A stretch of DNA of 64,000 nt from an uncultured Winogradskyella sp. (GCF_947498345.1 NZ_CANMJY010000008.1:158282-222281); one strand, 5' to 3'; numbered from the stretch's first letter, positions 48,856 through 59,398 are shown. A program made the numbers and translations. Notes: a model not told the origin generated them from the letters alone.

Positions 48856-50553
48856 ATGAGCTTACTTAAACGTATGGATATGAAAAATGTCTCAAACCTA
48901 AAATTTTTAATAGCATTAACGCTTTGTGCAACTATTGTAAGTTGTAAGCGGTCGTCTAATTCCAGTAATGTGGATAGTGCTACAGGCTGGAAAATCAACG
49001 ATAAAAATGGTGGCTTCCAATACAATACAAAATTTAAAGAACAGGAAACGCCTCCTGGAACTGCATTTGTAGAAGGAGGAACGTTTACAATGGGCAAGGT
49101 ACAAGATGACCCAATGCACGATTGGAATAACTCTCCTAATCAACAACATGTACAATCATTTTACATGGATGAGAGCGAAGTTACCAATCTTAATTATCTA
49201 TTTTACTTAGATTATGTGAAAAATGTATATCCACCCGATGACCCAAACTATGCTTTAATATATAACGGTGCACTTCCTGATACTTTAGTATGGAGAAATC
49301 GCTTAGGTTATAACGAAATGATGACTGAGAATTATTTACGTCACCCTGGTTATGCCAATTATCCTGTAGTCGGAGTAAGTTGGATACAAGCTGTAGAGTA
49401 TGCAAATTGGAGATCTAACCGTGTAGCAGAAATGTCTTTACAAGAAGCTGGTTATATTAAAAGGGATGCACAATACACTGATTTAAGTGCTGAAAGCACT
49501 TTTGATGTAGATACTTATATTAACGCACCAACACAAACTTATGGTGGAAACTCTGAAGTTTTAGAAGGCGGTAAGCGTAGACAACAAACTGATGCTGAAG
49601 GTAATCCTATTAATGTATATGCTAACAGAGAATCTGGATTGATTCCTGTAAAATATAGACTTCCAACTGAAGCAGAATGGGAATATGCTGCTTTAGGTCT
49701 TAGTGAACTTAGAGAATATAATGTCTATAGAGGACGTAAAAAATATCCTTGGGATGGACAATACACCAGATCAGGTAAGCGTGTTAATCGTGGTGACCAA
49801 TTAGCCAACTTTAAACAAGGTAAAGGTGATTTTGGTGGAATTGCCGGATGGTCTGATGACGGAGCTGATATTACAGCCGAAGTAAAATCTTACCAGCCTA
49901 ATGACTATGGTTTATATGACATGGCAGGTAATGTTGCAGAATGGGTAGCTGATGTTTATCGTCCAATTGTAGATGACGAGTTTAATGACTTCAATTACTA
50001 TAGAGGTAATGTGTATACTAAGAATGCTTTAAATGAAGATGGTACTGTAAAAATTGTTACCGTAGATGAAATTGTTTACGATACCTTACCTAATGGTAAA
50101 ATTATTGCGAGAGACTTACCAGGTGAGATTGCAAAAATCCCAGTTGATGACCAAGAAACTTATCTAAGAACGCAGTTCGATAGAAGTGATAACAGAAACT
50201 TTAGAGATGGTGATAAACGTTCTTCGCGATACTACAGAGAAAGTTTTGACGAATCTGATGATAGAACAAATACTACTGGTAAGATGTATAACTCACCTAA
50301 GCATCGTGTAGAAGTTGATTCTGCTGAAGGTAAACTTGTAAGACAATACGATAAATCTAATAACAGAACCTCTTTAATTAATGACGAAGTTAGAGTCTTT
50401 AAAGGCGGCTCGTGGAGAGACAGAGCATACTGGTTAGACCCTGCTCAACGTCGCTATTTCCCACAAGATATGGCTACAGATTACATCGGCTTTAGATGCG
50501 CAGTATCTAGAGTAGGTTCTAAATCTCAAAAAGGTGGAAAAAAACGTAATTAA
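48856..50553 (+). CDS. gldJ: Gliding motility lipoprotein GldJ
   Basis: FGE-sulfatase-like fold: FVEGGTFTMG, RLPTEAEWEYAA, YDMAGNVAEWVAD, VFKGGSWRDRAYW; next to porU. Confidence 0.92.
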   Translation: MSLLKRMDMKNVSNLKFLIALTLCATIVSCKRSSNSSNVDSATGWKINDKNGGFQYNTKFKEQETPPGTAFVEGGTFTMGKVQDDPMHDWNNSPNQQHVQSFYMDESEVTNLNYLFYLDYVKNVYPPDDPNYALIYNGALPDTLVWRNRLGYNEMMTENYLRHPGYANYPVVGVSWIQAVEYANWRSNRVAEMSLQEAGYIKRDAQYTDLSAESTFDVDTYINAPTQTYGGNSEVLEGGKRRQQTDAEGNPINVYANRESGLIPVKYRLPTEAEWEYAALGLSELREYNVYRGRKKYPWDGQYTRSGKRVNRGDQLANFKQGKGDFGGIAGWSDDGADITAEVKSYQPNDYGLYDMAGNVAEWVADVYRPIVDDEFNDFNYYRGNVYTKNALNEDGTVKIVTVDEIVYDTLPNGKIIARDLPGEIAKIPVDDQETYLRTQFDRSDNRNFRDGDKRSSRYYRESFDESDDRTNTTGKMYNSPKHRVEVDSAEGKLVRQYDKSNNRTSLINDEVRVFKGGSWRDRAYWLDPAQRRYFPQDMATDYIGFRCAVSRVGSKSQKGGKKRN

Positions 50554-50579
50554 TAATAACGTTAAATAATATTTAGAGA

Positions 50580-50608
50580 AGTCCTGATAATTTTATCAGG
50601 ACTTTTTT
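50580..50608 (+). terminator. Terminator after gldJ
   Basis: AGTCCTGATAATTTTATCAGGACTTTTTT. Confidence 0.85.
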
Positions 50609-50620
50609 ATTTTTAAGCCT

Positions 50621-51901
50621 ATGGAAATTGAGTCAATATATCAAAAGTTTAAAACAAGTAACGGTGTATCTACTGATACCAGAAAATTACCTAAAGGGTG
50701 TATCTATTTTGCATTAAAAGGAGATAATTTTGATGGCAATAAGTTTGTAGACAAGGCTTTTAATAATGGCGCTAAATACTGTGTCATTGATAACAAAGAA
50801 GCTATAATTAATGATAATTGTATTCTAGTTGATGATGTACTAAAGACACTTCAAAGCTTAGCAACACATCACAGAAATGAAATAAATATTCCTATTATTT
50901 CTCTCACAGGAAGCAATGGTAAAACTACTACTAAAGAACTTATTCTTTCTGTTTTATCAACAAAATACAAAGTCGGTGCAACGCAAGGCAACCTCAACAA
51001 TCATATTGGTGTTCCTTTAACGTTATTAAGTTTTACAAGCGATTTAGATTTTGGTATTGTAGAGATGGGAGCTAACCATCAAAAAGAAATTGAGTTTTTA
51101 TCAAATATCGCTCAGCCAGATTATGGACTAATCACCAACTTCGGAAAAGCACATTTAGAAGGCTTTGGTGGTGTAGAAGGCGTAATTAAAGGTAAATCCG
51201 AATTATACGATTATATAAAGCAGAATGACAAAACAGTATTTATAAATACTAATGATACCACGCAAGTAAAACAGATTAATCATTACACAAATACAGTTAC
51301 ATTTGGTTCTGGTTCTAAAAATGATTGTAAAGTAGAGTTTATTGCTGCTAACCCTTTTGTTTCATTAAAGTACAATGGGATTGAAATTAACAGCAAACTT
51401 ATAGGTAATTACAATTACGGAAATATTGCAGTAGCTACCGCTATTGGGCAGCATTTTAATGTATCTGTTGAAAACATTAAAACAGCCATTGAAAATTATC
51501 AACCAGATAATAATCGCTCTGAGATTATTGAAAGAGGCACTAGCAAAATTATATTAGATGCCTACAATGCTAACCCTACAAGTATGTTAGCGGCTCTTAA
51601 CAATCTTAAGCAATTAAAAGCAAAAAGTAAATACCTTTTTTTAGGAGATATGTTTGAACTTGGGGATGATGCAAAAAAAGAACATCAGGCTATAACAGAT
51701 TTTGTTGAAGCTAATTTTGATGAAAATATCTTTTTGGTTGGTGAAAATTTCTTTAAAACCAAAGCCAAAGTAACAACCTCTACCTTTTCCTCTTTTGAAG
51801 ATTTAATACCTGTTCTTAAGACTTTAAATATATCAAACTCTACACTATTGATCAAAGGATCCAGAGGTATGGCACTGGAACGAATTTTAGAGTTTATTTA
51901 A
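50621..51901 (+). CDS. murF: UDP-N-acetylmuramoyl-tripeptide--D-alanyl-D-alanine ligase
   Basis: ISLTGSNGKTTTKELILSVL; LDAYNANPTSMLAAL. Confidence 0.93.
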   Translation: MEIESIYQKFKTSNGVSTDTRKLPKGCIYFALKGDNFDGNKFVDKAFNNGAKYCVIDNKEAIINDNCILVDDVLKTLQSLATHHRNEINIPIISLTGSNGKTTTKELILSVLSTKYKVGATQGNLNNHIGVPLTLLSFTSDLDFGIVEMGANHQKEIEFLSNIAQPDYGLITNFGKAHLEGFGGVEGVIKGKSELYDYIKQNDKTVFINTNDTTQVKQINHYTNTVTFGSGSKNDCKVEFIAANPFVSLKYNGIEINSKLIGNYNYGNIAVATAIGQHFNVSVENIKTAIENYQPDNNRSEIIERGTSKIILDAYNANPTSMLAALNNLKQLKAKSKYLFLGDMFELGDDAKKEHQAITDFVEANFDENIFLVGENFFKTKAKVTTSTFSSFEDLIPVLKTLNISNSTLLIKGSRGMALERILEFI

Positions 51902-51970
51902 GATTAGATACTTAGGCAACTAGCTAGATTAAACATGCATATACATGCTGATTAAAATTGTATCTGCAAA

Positions 51971-52007
51971 TAAAATCCCGATTTGCCTATATCAAATCGG
52001 GATTTTA
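51971..52007. terminator. Strong bidirectional terminator between murF and tRNA-Val genes
   Basis: TAAAATCCCGATTTG-loop-CAAATCGGGATTTTA. Confidence 0.85.
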
Positions 52008-52013
52008 TTAATG

Positions 52014-52088
52014 TGGGTCATACTGGATTCGAACCAGTGACTTCTACCCTGTCAAGGTAACACTCTAAACCAACTGAGTTAATGACCC
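52014..52088 (-). tRNA. tRNA-Val (GAC)
   Basis: Reverse complement GGGTCATTAACTCAGTTGGTTTAGAGTGTTACCTTGACAGGGTAGAAGTCACTGGTTCGAATCCAGTATGACCCA; anticodon loop TTGACAG. Confidence 0.92.
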
Positions 52089-52097
52089 TTAAACAAA

Positions 52098-52123
52098 AAA
52101 AGTTCACATCTCTGTGAACTTTT
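52098..52123. terminator. Hairpin between the two tRNA-Val genes
   Basis: AAAAGTTCACA-TCTC-TGTGAACTTTT. Confidence 0.7.
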
Positions 52124-52124
52124 G

Positions 52125-52199
52125 TGGGCGCGAAGGGATTCGAACCCCTGACCCCTTGGGTGTAAACCAAGTGCTCTGAACCAACTGAGCTACGCGCCC
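52125..52199 (-). tRNA. tRNA-Val (TAC)
   Basis: Reverse complement GGGCGCGTAGCTCAGTTGGTTCAGAGCACTTGGTTTACACCCAAGGGGTCAGGGGTTCGAATCCCTTCGCGCCCA; anticodon loop TTTACAC. Confidence 0.95.
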
Positions 52200-52262
52200 T
52201 AATTATTAGGACTGCAAATATAGATTAGTTTTTAAAATCTCAAAAGGATTTTTATAAAAAAA

Positions 52263-53480
52263 TTAAATTATTTCAGCTACTACAAAAGTACTACCTCCAA
52301 CATATATTAAATCTTCTTTTTTCGCATTAGATATTGCAGATTTATAGGCCATTTTAACACTCTTGTATGTCTTTCCTATCAACCCTGTACTTTCAAAAAT
52401 TGACTGCAATTCCTTAGCATCTAATCCTCGTTTTATATTTGGCTTACAGAAATAATAAATGGCGTAGTCTGGTAGCAAAGGCATTATAGAATCTAAATCT
52501 TTATCATTGACTACACCGAAAACAATATGCAACATGTCATATTTTTCAGACTGAAGTTGTTGCATAACATAAGTTAAACCTTCTTTATTATGCGCTGTAT
52601 CGCATATAATTTTAGGCTTTTCCGCTAAAATTTGCCATCTACCTTTAAGGCCTGTGTTGCTAACCACATTTAGAAGTCCTCTTTTTAATTCAGCCTCAGA
52701 TATTTGAAATTCAGTTTGTCTCAGAATTTTTACCGATTGGATAACTGTTTTAATATTATGTACCTGGTAAGAACCTTTTAAATCAGATTCTAAAGCCTTA
52801 TTTACTAATTGATCTGCAAAGTGAATAGTAGAATTTGTTGCTTTGGCTTTGGCTTTAAATACAATTTTGGTTTCCTCTTGGGTTTCTCCTATAACAACTG
52901 GTATATTTTCTTTAATAATTCCTGCTTTTTCCACTGCTATTTTCCCTAAAGTATCACCTAAAAATTGCATGTGATCAAAACCTATATTTGTAATTACAGC
53001 TAATTCTGGAGAAATAATATTTGTAGAATCTAATCGCCCACCGAGACCAACTTCAATAATAGCAATATCGACTTTTTGTTTGGCAAAATAATCGAAAGCC
53101 ATTCCTACAGTCATTTCAAAAAAAGATAATTGATTTGCTTCAAAAAAAGTCTTGTTGCGTTTTATGAAACCAATGACAAATTGTTTACTAATAACTTTAC
53201 CGTTTATACGAATACGCTCTCTAAAGTCTTTTAAATGAGGTGACGTATATAAACCAACTTTATAACCAGCTTCTTGAAGTACTGAAGCCAACATGTGACT
53301 GGTTGAACCTTTGCCATTAGTACCAGCAACATGAATAGACTTAAACTTCTTTTCGGGATAACTAAGATGCTTTGAAAGCTTTAATGTATTAGATAAATCC
53401 TCTTTGTAAGCAGATTTACCTTTGTTTTGATACATTGGAAGTTGCTGAAACATCCAATTGATTGTATCTTGATAATTCAT
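52263..53480 (-). CDS. folC: Bifunctional folylpolyglutamate synthase/dihydrofolate synthase
   Basis: SIHVAGTNGKGSTSHMLASVLQEAGYKVGLYTSPHLKDFRERI. Confidence 0.93.
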   Translation of the reverse strand: MNYQDTINWMFQQLPMYQNKGKSAYKEDLSNTLKLSKHLSYPEKKFKSIHVAGTNGKGSTSHMLASVLQEAGYKVGLYTSPHLKDFRERIRINGKVISKQFVIGFIKRNKTFFEANQLSFFEMTVGMAFDYFAKQKVDIAIIEVGLGGRLDSTNIISPELAVITNIGFDHMQFLGDTLGKIAVEKAGIIKENIPVVIGETQEETKIVFKAKAKATNSTIHFADQLVNKALESDLKGSYQVHNIKTVIQSVKILRQTEFQISEAELKRGLLNVVSNTGLKGRWQILAEKPKIICDTAHNKEGLTYVMQQLQSEKYDMLHIVFGVVNDKDLDSIMPLLPDYAIYYFCKPNIKRGLDAKELQSIFESTGLIGKTYKSVKMAYKSAISNAKKEDLIYVGGSTFVVAEII

Positions 53481-53483
53481 CAG

Positions 53484-54389
53484 TTATTGACCTACATCAA
53501 AGTTAATACTAACAAAGCCTATTTGTTTTGCTGGCGCATCTTCGTCAGCTGGCCATTTATGTGAGAGTGCAATCTTTTTTGCAGGTGCCAATAAACATGG
53601 GTGTGTATTTGTGGTTCCTCTAATACCAGGCTCGGCTTTAGTTACTTTACCCTGTCTATTAACTTCAATCTTAACTACAACCAAACCATACTCATTACAA
53701 TCTTGCTTGTAAATACGTTTGGATGGTCTTCCTCTTCCTCCTAAACCATATCCTACACCGCCTTTTCCAGGTCCTGAACCACCAAAGTAACTTGGAGCAT
53801 ATGGATCACCATTGAGTTGCCCTTTATTTCCACCTTGGTCGTCTGGTCCTTCACCACCATCATCATTACCACTAGAATTTTTAACACCTCCTATAAGGTT
53901 ATCTAATTTTTTCTTTTTTTCTTCCTCTTCACGTTTCTTTTTTTCTTCTGCTTCTCTTTTCAAACGTTCTATACGTTCTGCTTCTGCCTTGGCTTTTGCT
54001 TCAGCTTCTTTTTGCTTTTTTATGGCAATAGCTTCGGCATTTTCCTCCGTCATTACTTCCTCTGTCTTAGTTGATGTTTCTGTTGGTTCAGAATTAGAAG
54101 TTTCTGGTTGAGGCTGGTCTACTACTTTTTCCTCTACTGCTTTTCTTGGCTGTGCTAATGGTTTGTTTCCACTACCAAAATCTGTATTACCAAAATTTAC
54201 GGCAACGCCATATTCTTCTGGTGGATCCATATACATTAGACCAAACCGAAATAATAAAAATAAAATAACAGACATCAAAATAGAAGTTAATCCCCTAGAT
54301 CTGTTTTTAGGAGATAATCCCTTTATGTTCCATACAATTAAAAAAAGTACTAAAACAACCAAAAAAACCCTAATACTTACGCTAAACAT
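53484..54389 (-). CDS. Energy transducer TonB-like protein
   Basis: N-terminal TM, charged K/E-rich linker, C-terminal EYGLVVVKIEVNRQGKVTKAEPGIRG. Confidence 0.8.
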   Translation of the reverse strand: MFSVSIRVFLVVLVLFLIVWNIKGLSPKNRSRGLTSILMSVILFLLFRFGLMYMDPPEEYGVAVNFGNTDFGSGNKPLAQPRKAVEEKVVDQPQPETSNSEPTETSTKTEEVMTEENAEAIAIKKQKEAEAKAKAEAERIERLKREAEEKKKREEEEKKKKLDNLIGGVKNSSGNDDGGEGPDDQGGNKGQLNGDPYAPSYFGGSGPGKGGVGYGLGGRGRPSKRIYKQDCNEYGLVVVKIEVNRQGKVTKAEPGIRGTTNTHPCLLAPAKKIALSHKWPADEDAPAKQIGFVSINFDVGQ

Positions 54390-54448
54390 ACTACCCTGTT
54401 TTTTTATTCAAAGATTTGTTTCTAAATAAGTTTCAAAAATGATGCCGT

Positions 54449-54841
54449 TTAATTTGGTTTAACTGCCAATATCACTTTAAACTTATTACGATTAGCTATA
54501 TCCATAACCTTAACCACATTTTCTACAGGTACAGATTTTTCTGCTCTCAATACAATCGTTGGGGATTCTTGCTTTGATAAAATAGATACCAATTGACTTT
54601 CTAAAACACTCTCGCCAACACGCTTTTGGTCTATATAATAGGTCAAATCTTTTTTAATACTTACAGCTATCGATTTCTTATTCTCAGTCTTTCCACTGGC
54701 TTTTGGTAAAATAATATCAATCGCATTTGTGGTTACCAAAGTAGAAGCAATCATAAAAAAGATTAATAACAAGAATACAATATCGGTCATTGATGCCATA
54801 TTGAATTCTGGTGTTACTTTATTTCGTCCTCTAATATTCAT
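54449..54841 (-). CDS. exbD: Biopolymer transporter ExbD
   Basis: FNMASMTDIVFLLLIFFMIASTLVT. Confidence 0.9.
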   Translation of the reverse strand: MNIRGRNKVTPEFNMASMTDIVFLLLIFFMIASTLVTTNAIDIILPKASGKTENKKSIAVSIKKDLTYYIDQKRVGESVLESQLVSILSKQESPTIVLRAEKSVPVENVVKVMDIANRNKFKVILAVKPN

Positions 54842-54842
54842 A

Positions 54843-55538
54843 TTAGATAGGTTCGTTTAGGTGATCTAAAAATTCAACAGAATTAGCTTCCATTTGATAC
54901 ACTACTTTATTAGTTTTTACCACAATATGATTATAGGCTACATAAGCAATAATACCAACTATTAAACCTCCTACTGTTGTTGTCATTGCTGTATATAATC
55001 CACTTGCTAAAACGTCCATTTGTATGGTTCCGCCAGCATTGGCCAATTCAAAAATAGAAAGTATCATACCGACTACAGTACCCAAAAAACCTATCATTGG
55101 AGCAACACCAGATATGGTTGCAAGCACACTAACATTCTTTTCGAGGCTGTAAACTTCTAATCGTCCTGCATTTTCAATTGCTGTATTAATATCTTCAAGA
55201 GGTTTACCAATTCTGGTAATACCTTTTGCAATTAATCGAGATACAGGTGAATTCTGTTGTGCACATAGCATTTGTGCTGAGTCAATTTTTCCATTACTGA
55301 CATGATCCTTGATTTGATTCATGAAATTTGAATCAACTTTAGATGCGGCTTTTATAGCGAAAATACGCTCAAAATAAATGTAAGTCGCTACAATAAGAAG
55401 TAAGAACAGAATGAGGATAATGACCATACCCGATGTACCACCACTTGTAATTAGCTCTATAATAGACAAGGTTTTTTCAACGGATTCACCATCAGTTAAA
55501 ACCTCTGCTTCATCTTGAATATTACTTAGTAATATCAT
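54843..55538 (-). CDS. exbB: MotA/TolQ/ExbB proton channel family protein
   Basis: ISGVAPMIGFLGTVVGMILSIFELANAGG; YTAMTTTVGGLIVGI. Confidence 0.9.
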   Translation of the reverse strand: MILLSNIQDEAEVLTDGESVEKTLSIIELITSGGTSGMVIILILFLLLIVATYIYFERIFAIKAASKVDSNFMNQIKDHVSNGKIDSAQMLCAQQNSPVSRLIAKGITRIGKPLEDINTAIENAGRLEVYSLEKNVSVLATISGVAPMIGFLGTVVGMILSIFELANAGGTIQMDVLASGLYTAMTTTVGGLIVGIIAYVAYNHIVVKTNKVVYQMEANSVEFLDHLNEPI

Positions 55539-55601
55539 ATAATAAGTTTTAAGTTTAAAAGTTTCTGTAAGTTATAACGTTAAGTTTTACACTTAAGTAT
55601 G

Positions 55602-56993
55602 TTAAAAAATTGCTCTTGTTACCATAAAGGCTAGTGCTCCTGCAATGAAACCAATTAATGCCAGCCAAGAAATTTTCTTTAAATACCAGAAGAAGTCAAT
55701 TTTTTCCATCCCCATTGCTACAACACCAGCAGCAGATCCAATAATAAGCATACTACCACCAGTACCAGCAGAATAAGCTATAAAATGCCATAGCTGATTA
55801 TCTAATGGCTCTGAGAACATACCTAAACTAGCTGCTACTAACGGTACATTATCAATAACAGCTGAGCCTACACCAAGAAGTAACACTACTAAATCTGAAA
55901 CAACAGTACCTGCAGGTTCAGAACCAATTAAGCCAATATTTTCTTTTAAGCTATCAGCAAATCCAAAGAGTATGCCTAATGATTCTAAAGCAGCGACAGC
56001 CATTAAAATTCCTAAGAAAAATAAAATACTTGGTAATTCAATTTTTGATAATGAATAGTGTACCGGACTATGACTAGCATGTTCATTGTGTTCTTCTGAT
56101 GCTGCCGCTGAAATTGCAAATTTTGAATTACTATAGATTTCGGCAAAAATTGCGACTACACCGAGAGATAACATCATGCCAACATAAGGAGGCAAATGCG
56201 TAATAATTTTAAAAACAGGCACAAAAACAATAGCTCCAAGTCCTAAAAACAACATCGTAGAACTAAATTTATTTTTTGGCTTATCATTTTCAGACTGTAA
56301 TTCTAACTCTCCTTTAAATGGTTTTAATAAAGAAGCTATAAAAGTAGGAACAATCATACATAACAATGAAGGTATAAAAAGGTAAACGAATAATTTTCCG
56401 GTAGATACTCTTTCGCCAATCCATAACATGGTTGTAGTGACGTCTCCAATAGGTGAAAATGCACCACCAGCATTGGCGGCAATTATTATTAAACCTGCAT
56501 ACCAAATTCTGATGTCTCTGTCTTTAACAATTTTTTGAAGTATTGAGATTAGTACTATTGTAGCAGTGAGGTTATCTATAATTGCGGATAAACCAAAAGC
56601 CAGCCAACAAAACATCCAAAGAAGTTTCTTTCTGCTGTTAAATTTTACTGCTGATTTAATAGTAGAAAACCCATCAAAATAATCTATAATCTCTACTATG
56701 GTCATAGCACCTAAAAGAAACACTAATATCTCAGCGGTTTTACCTAAGTGGTGCAATAGGGTTTCTTCCATGAGGTGCATTTTTTCTTCATGCGGAAGTA
56801 AACCAAAGTTATCCATTAAGCTATGTTTAGCGGAATCAAACCATTGAGAAAAATCATCAATTCCTAAAGAAATCAAAGCCCAACTTATGGCCATCATAAC
56901 TAATGCAGGAATTAATTTATCTATCTTAATATTGTGTTCTAAAGTAATGGCTAAGTAGCCAAATACAAAAACAAGAATTATTACGGTTTCCAT
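55602..56993 (-). CDS. nhaD: Sodium:proton antiporter NhaD
   Basis: IDNLTATIVLISIL; NAGGAFSPIGDVTTTMLWI; DNVPLVAASLGMF. Confidence 0.92.
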   Translation of the reverse strand: METVIILVFVFGYLAITLEHNIKIDKLIPALVMMAISWALISLGIDDFSQWFDSAKHSLMDNFGLLPHEEKMHLMEETLLHHLGKTAEILVFLLGAMTIVEIIDYFDGFSTIKSAVKFNSRKKLLWMFCWLAFGLSAIIDNLTATIVLISILQKIVKDRDIRIWYAGLIIIAANAGGAFSPIGDVTTTMLWIGERVSTGKLFVYLFIPSLLCMIVPTFIASLLKPFKGELELQSENDKPKNKFSSTMLFLGLGAIVFVPVFKIITHLPPYVGMMLSLGVVAIFAEIYSNSKFAISAAASEEHNEHASHSPVHYSLSKIELPSILFFLGILMAVAALESLGILFGFADSLKENIGLIGSEPAGTVVSDLVVLLLGVGSAVIDNVPLVAASLGMFSEPLDNQLWHFIAYSAGTGGSMLIIGSAAGVVAMGMEKIDFFWYLKKISWLALIGFIAGALAFMVTRAIF

Positions 56994-57005
56994 AGTAATG
57001 CGATG

Positions 57006-58235
57006 TTATATTAGTTGTCTTAGTGCAATCTCAAAAGCGGTTTCGCTAATACCAATTTTGGTTGGATTATTTTTATGTACAGCTTTTAGAGCCTTCTTAA
57101 TAACCTTTGAAGTATCATTAAAAATAGCCTGATCGGTCATTACAACTTTGCGCTCCATAAAGTATGCAAAAACTCTTGCCATACCACAATTGGATATAAA
57201 ATCTGGTATTAAGCTTACCTTCTGGTCTGTATGCTCCATTATTGGGCCAAAGAAAATTTCTTTATCAGCAAAAGGCACATTTGCACCACAAGTAATAACC
57301 TCTAAACCTGTATTTATCATTTGATCTATTTGATTTTGCGTTATCAATCTAGAGGCAGCACATGGTGCAAAAACCTCTGTTTCTATAGACCATATTTTCT
57401 CATTAATCTCTTCAAAAGGAATGAGATTATCGCTAACAAGCGTATTTCCATTTTTTTGAAGGTATAAGTCTGTAATTTCTTTAAACGTTAATCCTTCAGC
57501 ATTAATTAATCCACCCACACGATCAATAATACCTACGACTTTAGCTCCCATCTGAGCAAAATAGAATGCTGCAGCTGCACCAACATTACCAAACCCCTGA
57601 ACAACTACACGCTTACCTTTTATAGAATCATCTTTAATAGCATAAAAATGCTTAGCTGCAACTGCGACACCAAAACCAGTAATCATATCTGCAACAGTGT
57701 ATTTTCGGGTTACGTCAGGTGAGTACTTAGGGTTTTCGAGCACCTTTATAACTCCTTGTCTTAATTGACCAATCCTATTGATTTTATCGGCTTGTGAGGG
57801 CTTAAAATGTCCTTCAAAAACACCTTCTTGCGGGTGCCAAACTCCACTCTCTTCTGTAATCGGTATAACTTCATGGATTTCATCAACATTTAGATCTCCA
57901 CCTGTGCCATAATAGCTTTTCAATAAAGGTGAAACAGCCGCATACCAACGTTCTAAAACGCCTTTTTTTCTTGGGTCGTGAGGGTCGAAGTTAATTCCAG
58001 ATTTTGCTCCACCGATTTTTGGACCAGATACCGTAAACTTAACCTCCATGGTTTTTGCCAATGATAATACTTCATTTCTATCTAAGCCTTTTCGCATTCG
58101 TGTTCCGCCACCTGCTGCTCCGCCTCTTAGCGAATTAATGACTGTCCAGCCTTCGGCATCGGTTTCAGAATCATTCCAATGGAATACAATTTCAGGTGAT
58201 TTATTTTCGTACGTTTGAAGTAATTTCTTTATCAA
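57006..58235 (-). CDS. Glu/Leu/Phe/Val dehydrogenase
   Basis: GGGTRMRKGLDRNEVLSLAKTMEVKFTVSGPKIGGAKSGINFDPHD; VVQGFGNVGAAAAFY. Confidence 0.92.
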   Translation of the reverse strand: MIKKLLQTYENKSPEIVFHWNDSETDAEGWTVINSLRGGAAGGGTRMRKGLDRNEVLSLAKTMEVKFTVSGPKIGGAKSGINFDPHDPRKKGVLERWYAAVSPLLKSYYGTGGDLNVDEIHEVIPITEESGVWHPQEGVFEGHFKPSQADKINRIGQLRQGVIKVLENPKYSPDVTRKYTVADMITGFGVAVAAKHFYAIKDDSIKGKRVVVQGFGNVGAAAAFYFAQMGAKVVGIIDRVGGLINAEGLTFKEITDLYLQKNGNTLVSDNLIPFEEINEKIWSIETEVFAPCAASRLITQNQIDQMINTGLEVITCGANVPFADKEIFFGPIMEHTDQKVSLIPDFISNCGMARVFAYFMERKVVMTDQAIFNDTSKVIKKALKAVHKNNPTKIGISETAFEIALRQLI

Positions 58236-58301
58236 TTTGTGTTAGTTAAGTTAGTTGTAACAAATATAAAAAACTCTATTGCCTTTGAAATGAAATAAAC
58301 A

Positions 58302-59375
58302 TTAATTTTGAGTGTTAGGTTTCAAAATCTTCCCAGAGGAATGATTAATACGAGCTCCTGTTACACTTTTAAGGCAATTAACTTCATTTCTTTCTCTTAG
58401 TATTCCTAAAAGCCCAAAGATTAAAGCTTCTTTAAACTCTACTATACTTTTATTTGGAATTATAATTTCTGATTTTGAAAGGCTTCTCAATCTAGATATT
58501 AAGAACTCGTTATAAACTCCTCCTCCAGTGACCAAAATATTATGACTATTCATTTTTAAACTTTGAGAAATCTGAATTGCAATATGCTCAACAAAAGTTC
58601 TTAGAATGTTTTCAACTTCAAGATTTAGTGTATCAATCATAGGAAAAACATAAGTTTCTACCCATTCTAAGCCTAAAGATTTTGGTGGGTTTTCTTGATA
58701 AAACTCTAATGTATTTAACTTGCTTAAAAGGTATTCATCAATTTTTCCTTTTGAAGCTAATTTACCTTTGTCATCATACTCCAATTTTAATTTTGACACA
58801 TAATGATTCAAAACAATATTTACAGGACAAATATCAAATGCTATTCTTTCTGAATTATTTTCGAATGAGATATTCGCAAATCCTCCCAAGTTTAGACAGT
58901 AATCGTAATTTGAAAATAATAAACGGTCGCCAATAGGTACTAAAGGAGCACCTTGTCCACCAAGTTTGACATCCTGAACCCTAAAATCGCATATCACTTT
59001 TATATTTAAAGCATCGCTTAAAATTTGCCTATTGCCTATCTGCAATGTTAAGCCTTCTTCTGGTTGATGTATAGCCGTATGACCATGAGAAGCAATAAAG
59101 TCTATATCTTGAAGCTTATGTTGATTTATAAAATCTAAAATAACCATCGCTAAATACTGTGAGTATTGTTCATCAATATTTCGTAATTCATCTTTAGATT
59201 TATGAACCAACTGACTCAAAATCAGCTTCCAATCTTTGGGGTATTTTACCGTTTCACAATGATGTATTTTAAATTCCCAAATACCCTTAAAAACATAAGT
59301 AGCGAAAATAATATCCATACCATCAAGAGATGTTCCAGACATCACTGCTACTACATTATATTCAGACTTTATCAT
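58302..59375 (-). CDS. anmK: Anhydro-N-acetylmuramic acid kinase
   Basis: VMSGTSLDGMDI; NLGGFANIS; LVTGGGVYNEFL. Confidence 0.92.
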   Translation of the reverse strand: MIKSEYNVVAVMSGTSLDGMDIIFATYVFKGIWEFKIHHCETVKYPKDWKLILSQLVHKSKDELRNIDEQYSQYLAMVILDFINQHKLQDIDFIASHGHTAIHQPEEGLTLQIGNRQILSDALNIKVICDFRVQDVKLGGQGAPLVPIGDRLLFSNYDYCLNLGGFANISFENNSERIAFDICPVNIVLNHYVSKLKLEYDDKGKLASKGKIDEYLLSKLNTLEFYQENPPKSLGLEWVETYVFPMIDTLNLEVENILRTFVEHIAIQISQSLKMNSHNILVTGGGVYNEFLISRLRSLSKSEIIIPNKSIVEFKEALIFGLLGILRERNEVNCLKSVTGARINHSSGKILKPNTQN

Positions 59376-59398
59376 ATTAGTAAAAATACCATTCCTTA

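Noticed and set aside
50216-50235. TTCTTCGCGA similar to the TTCTCTCGCGA motif
   Set aside because: Lies inside gldJ coding sequence and lacks the flanking hairpin/pseudoknot.
53812-54111. 99-aa Ser/Phe-rich + strand ORF
   Set aside because: Complement of the K/E-rich TonB linker; low-complexity artefact.
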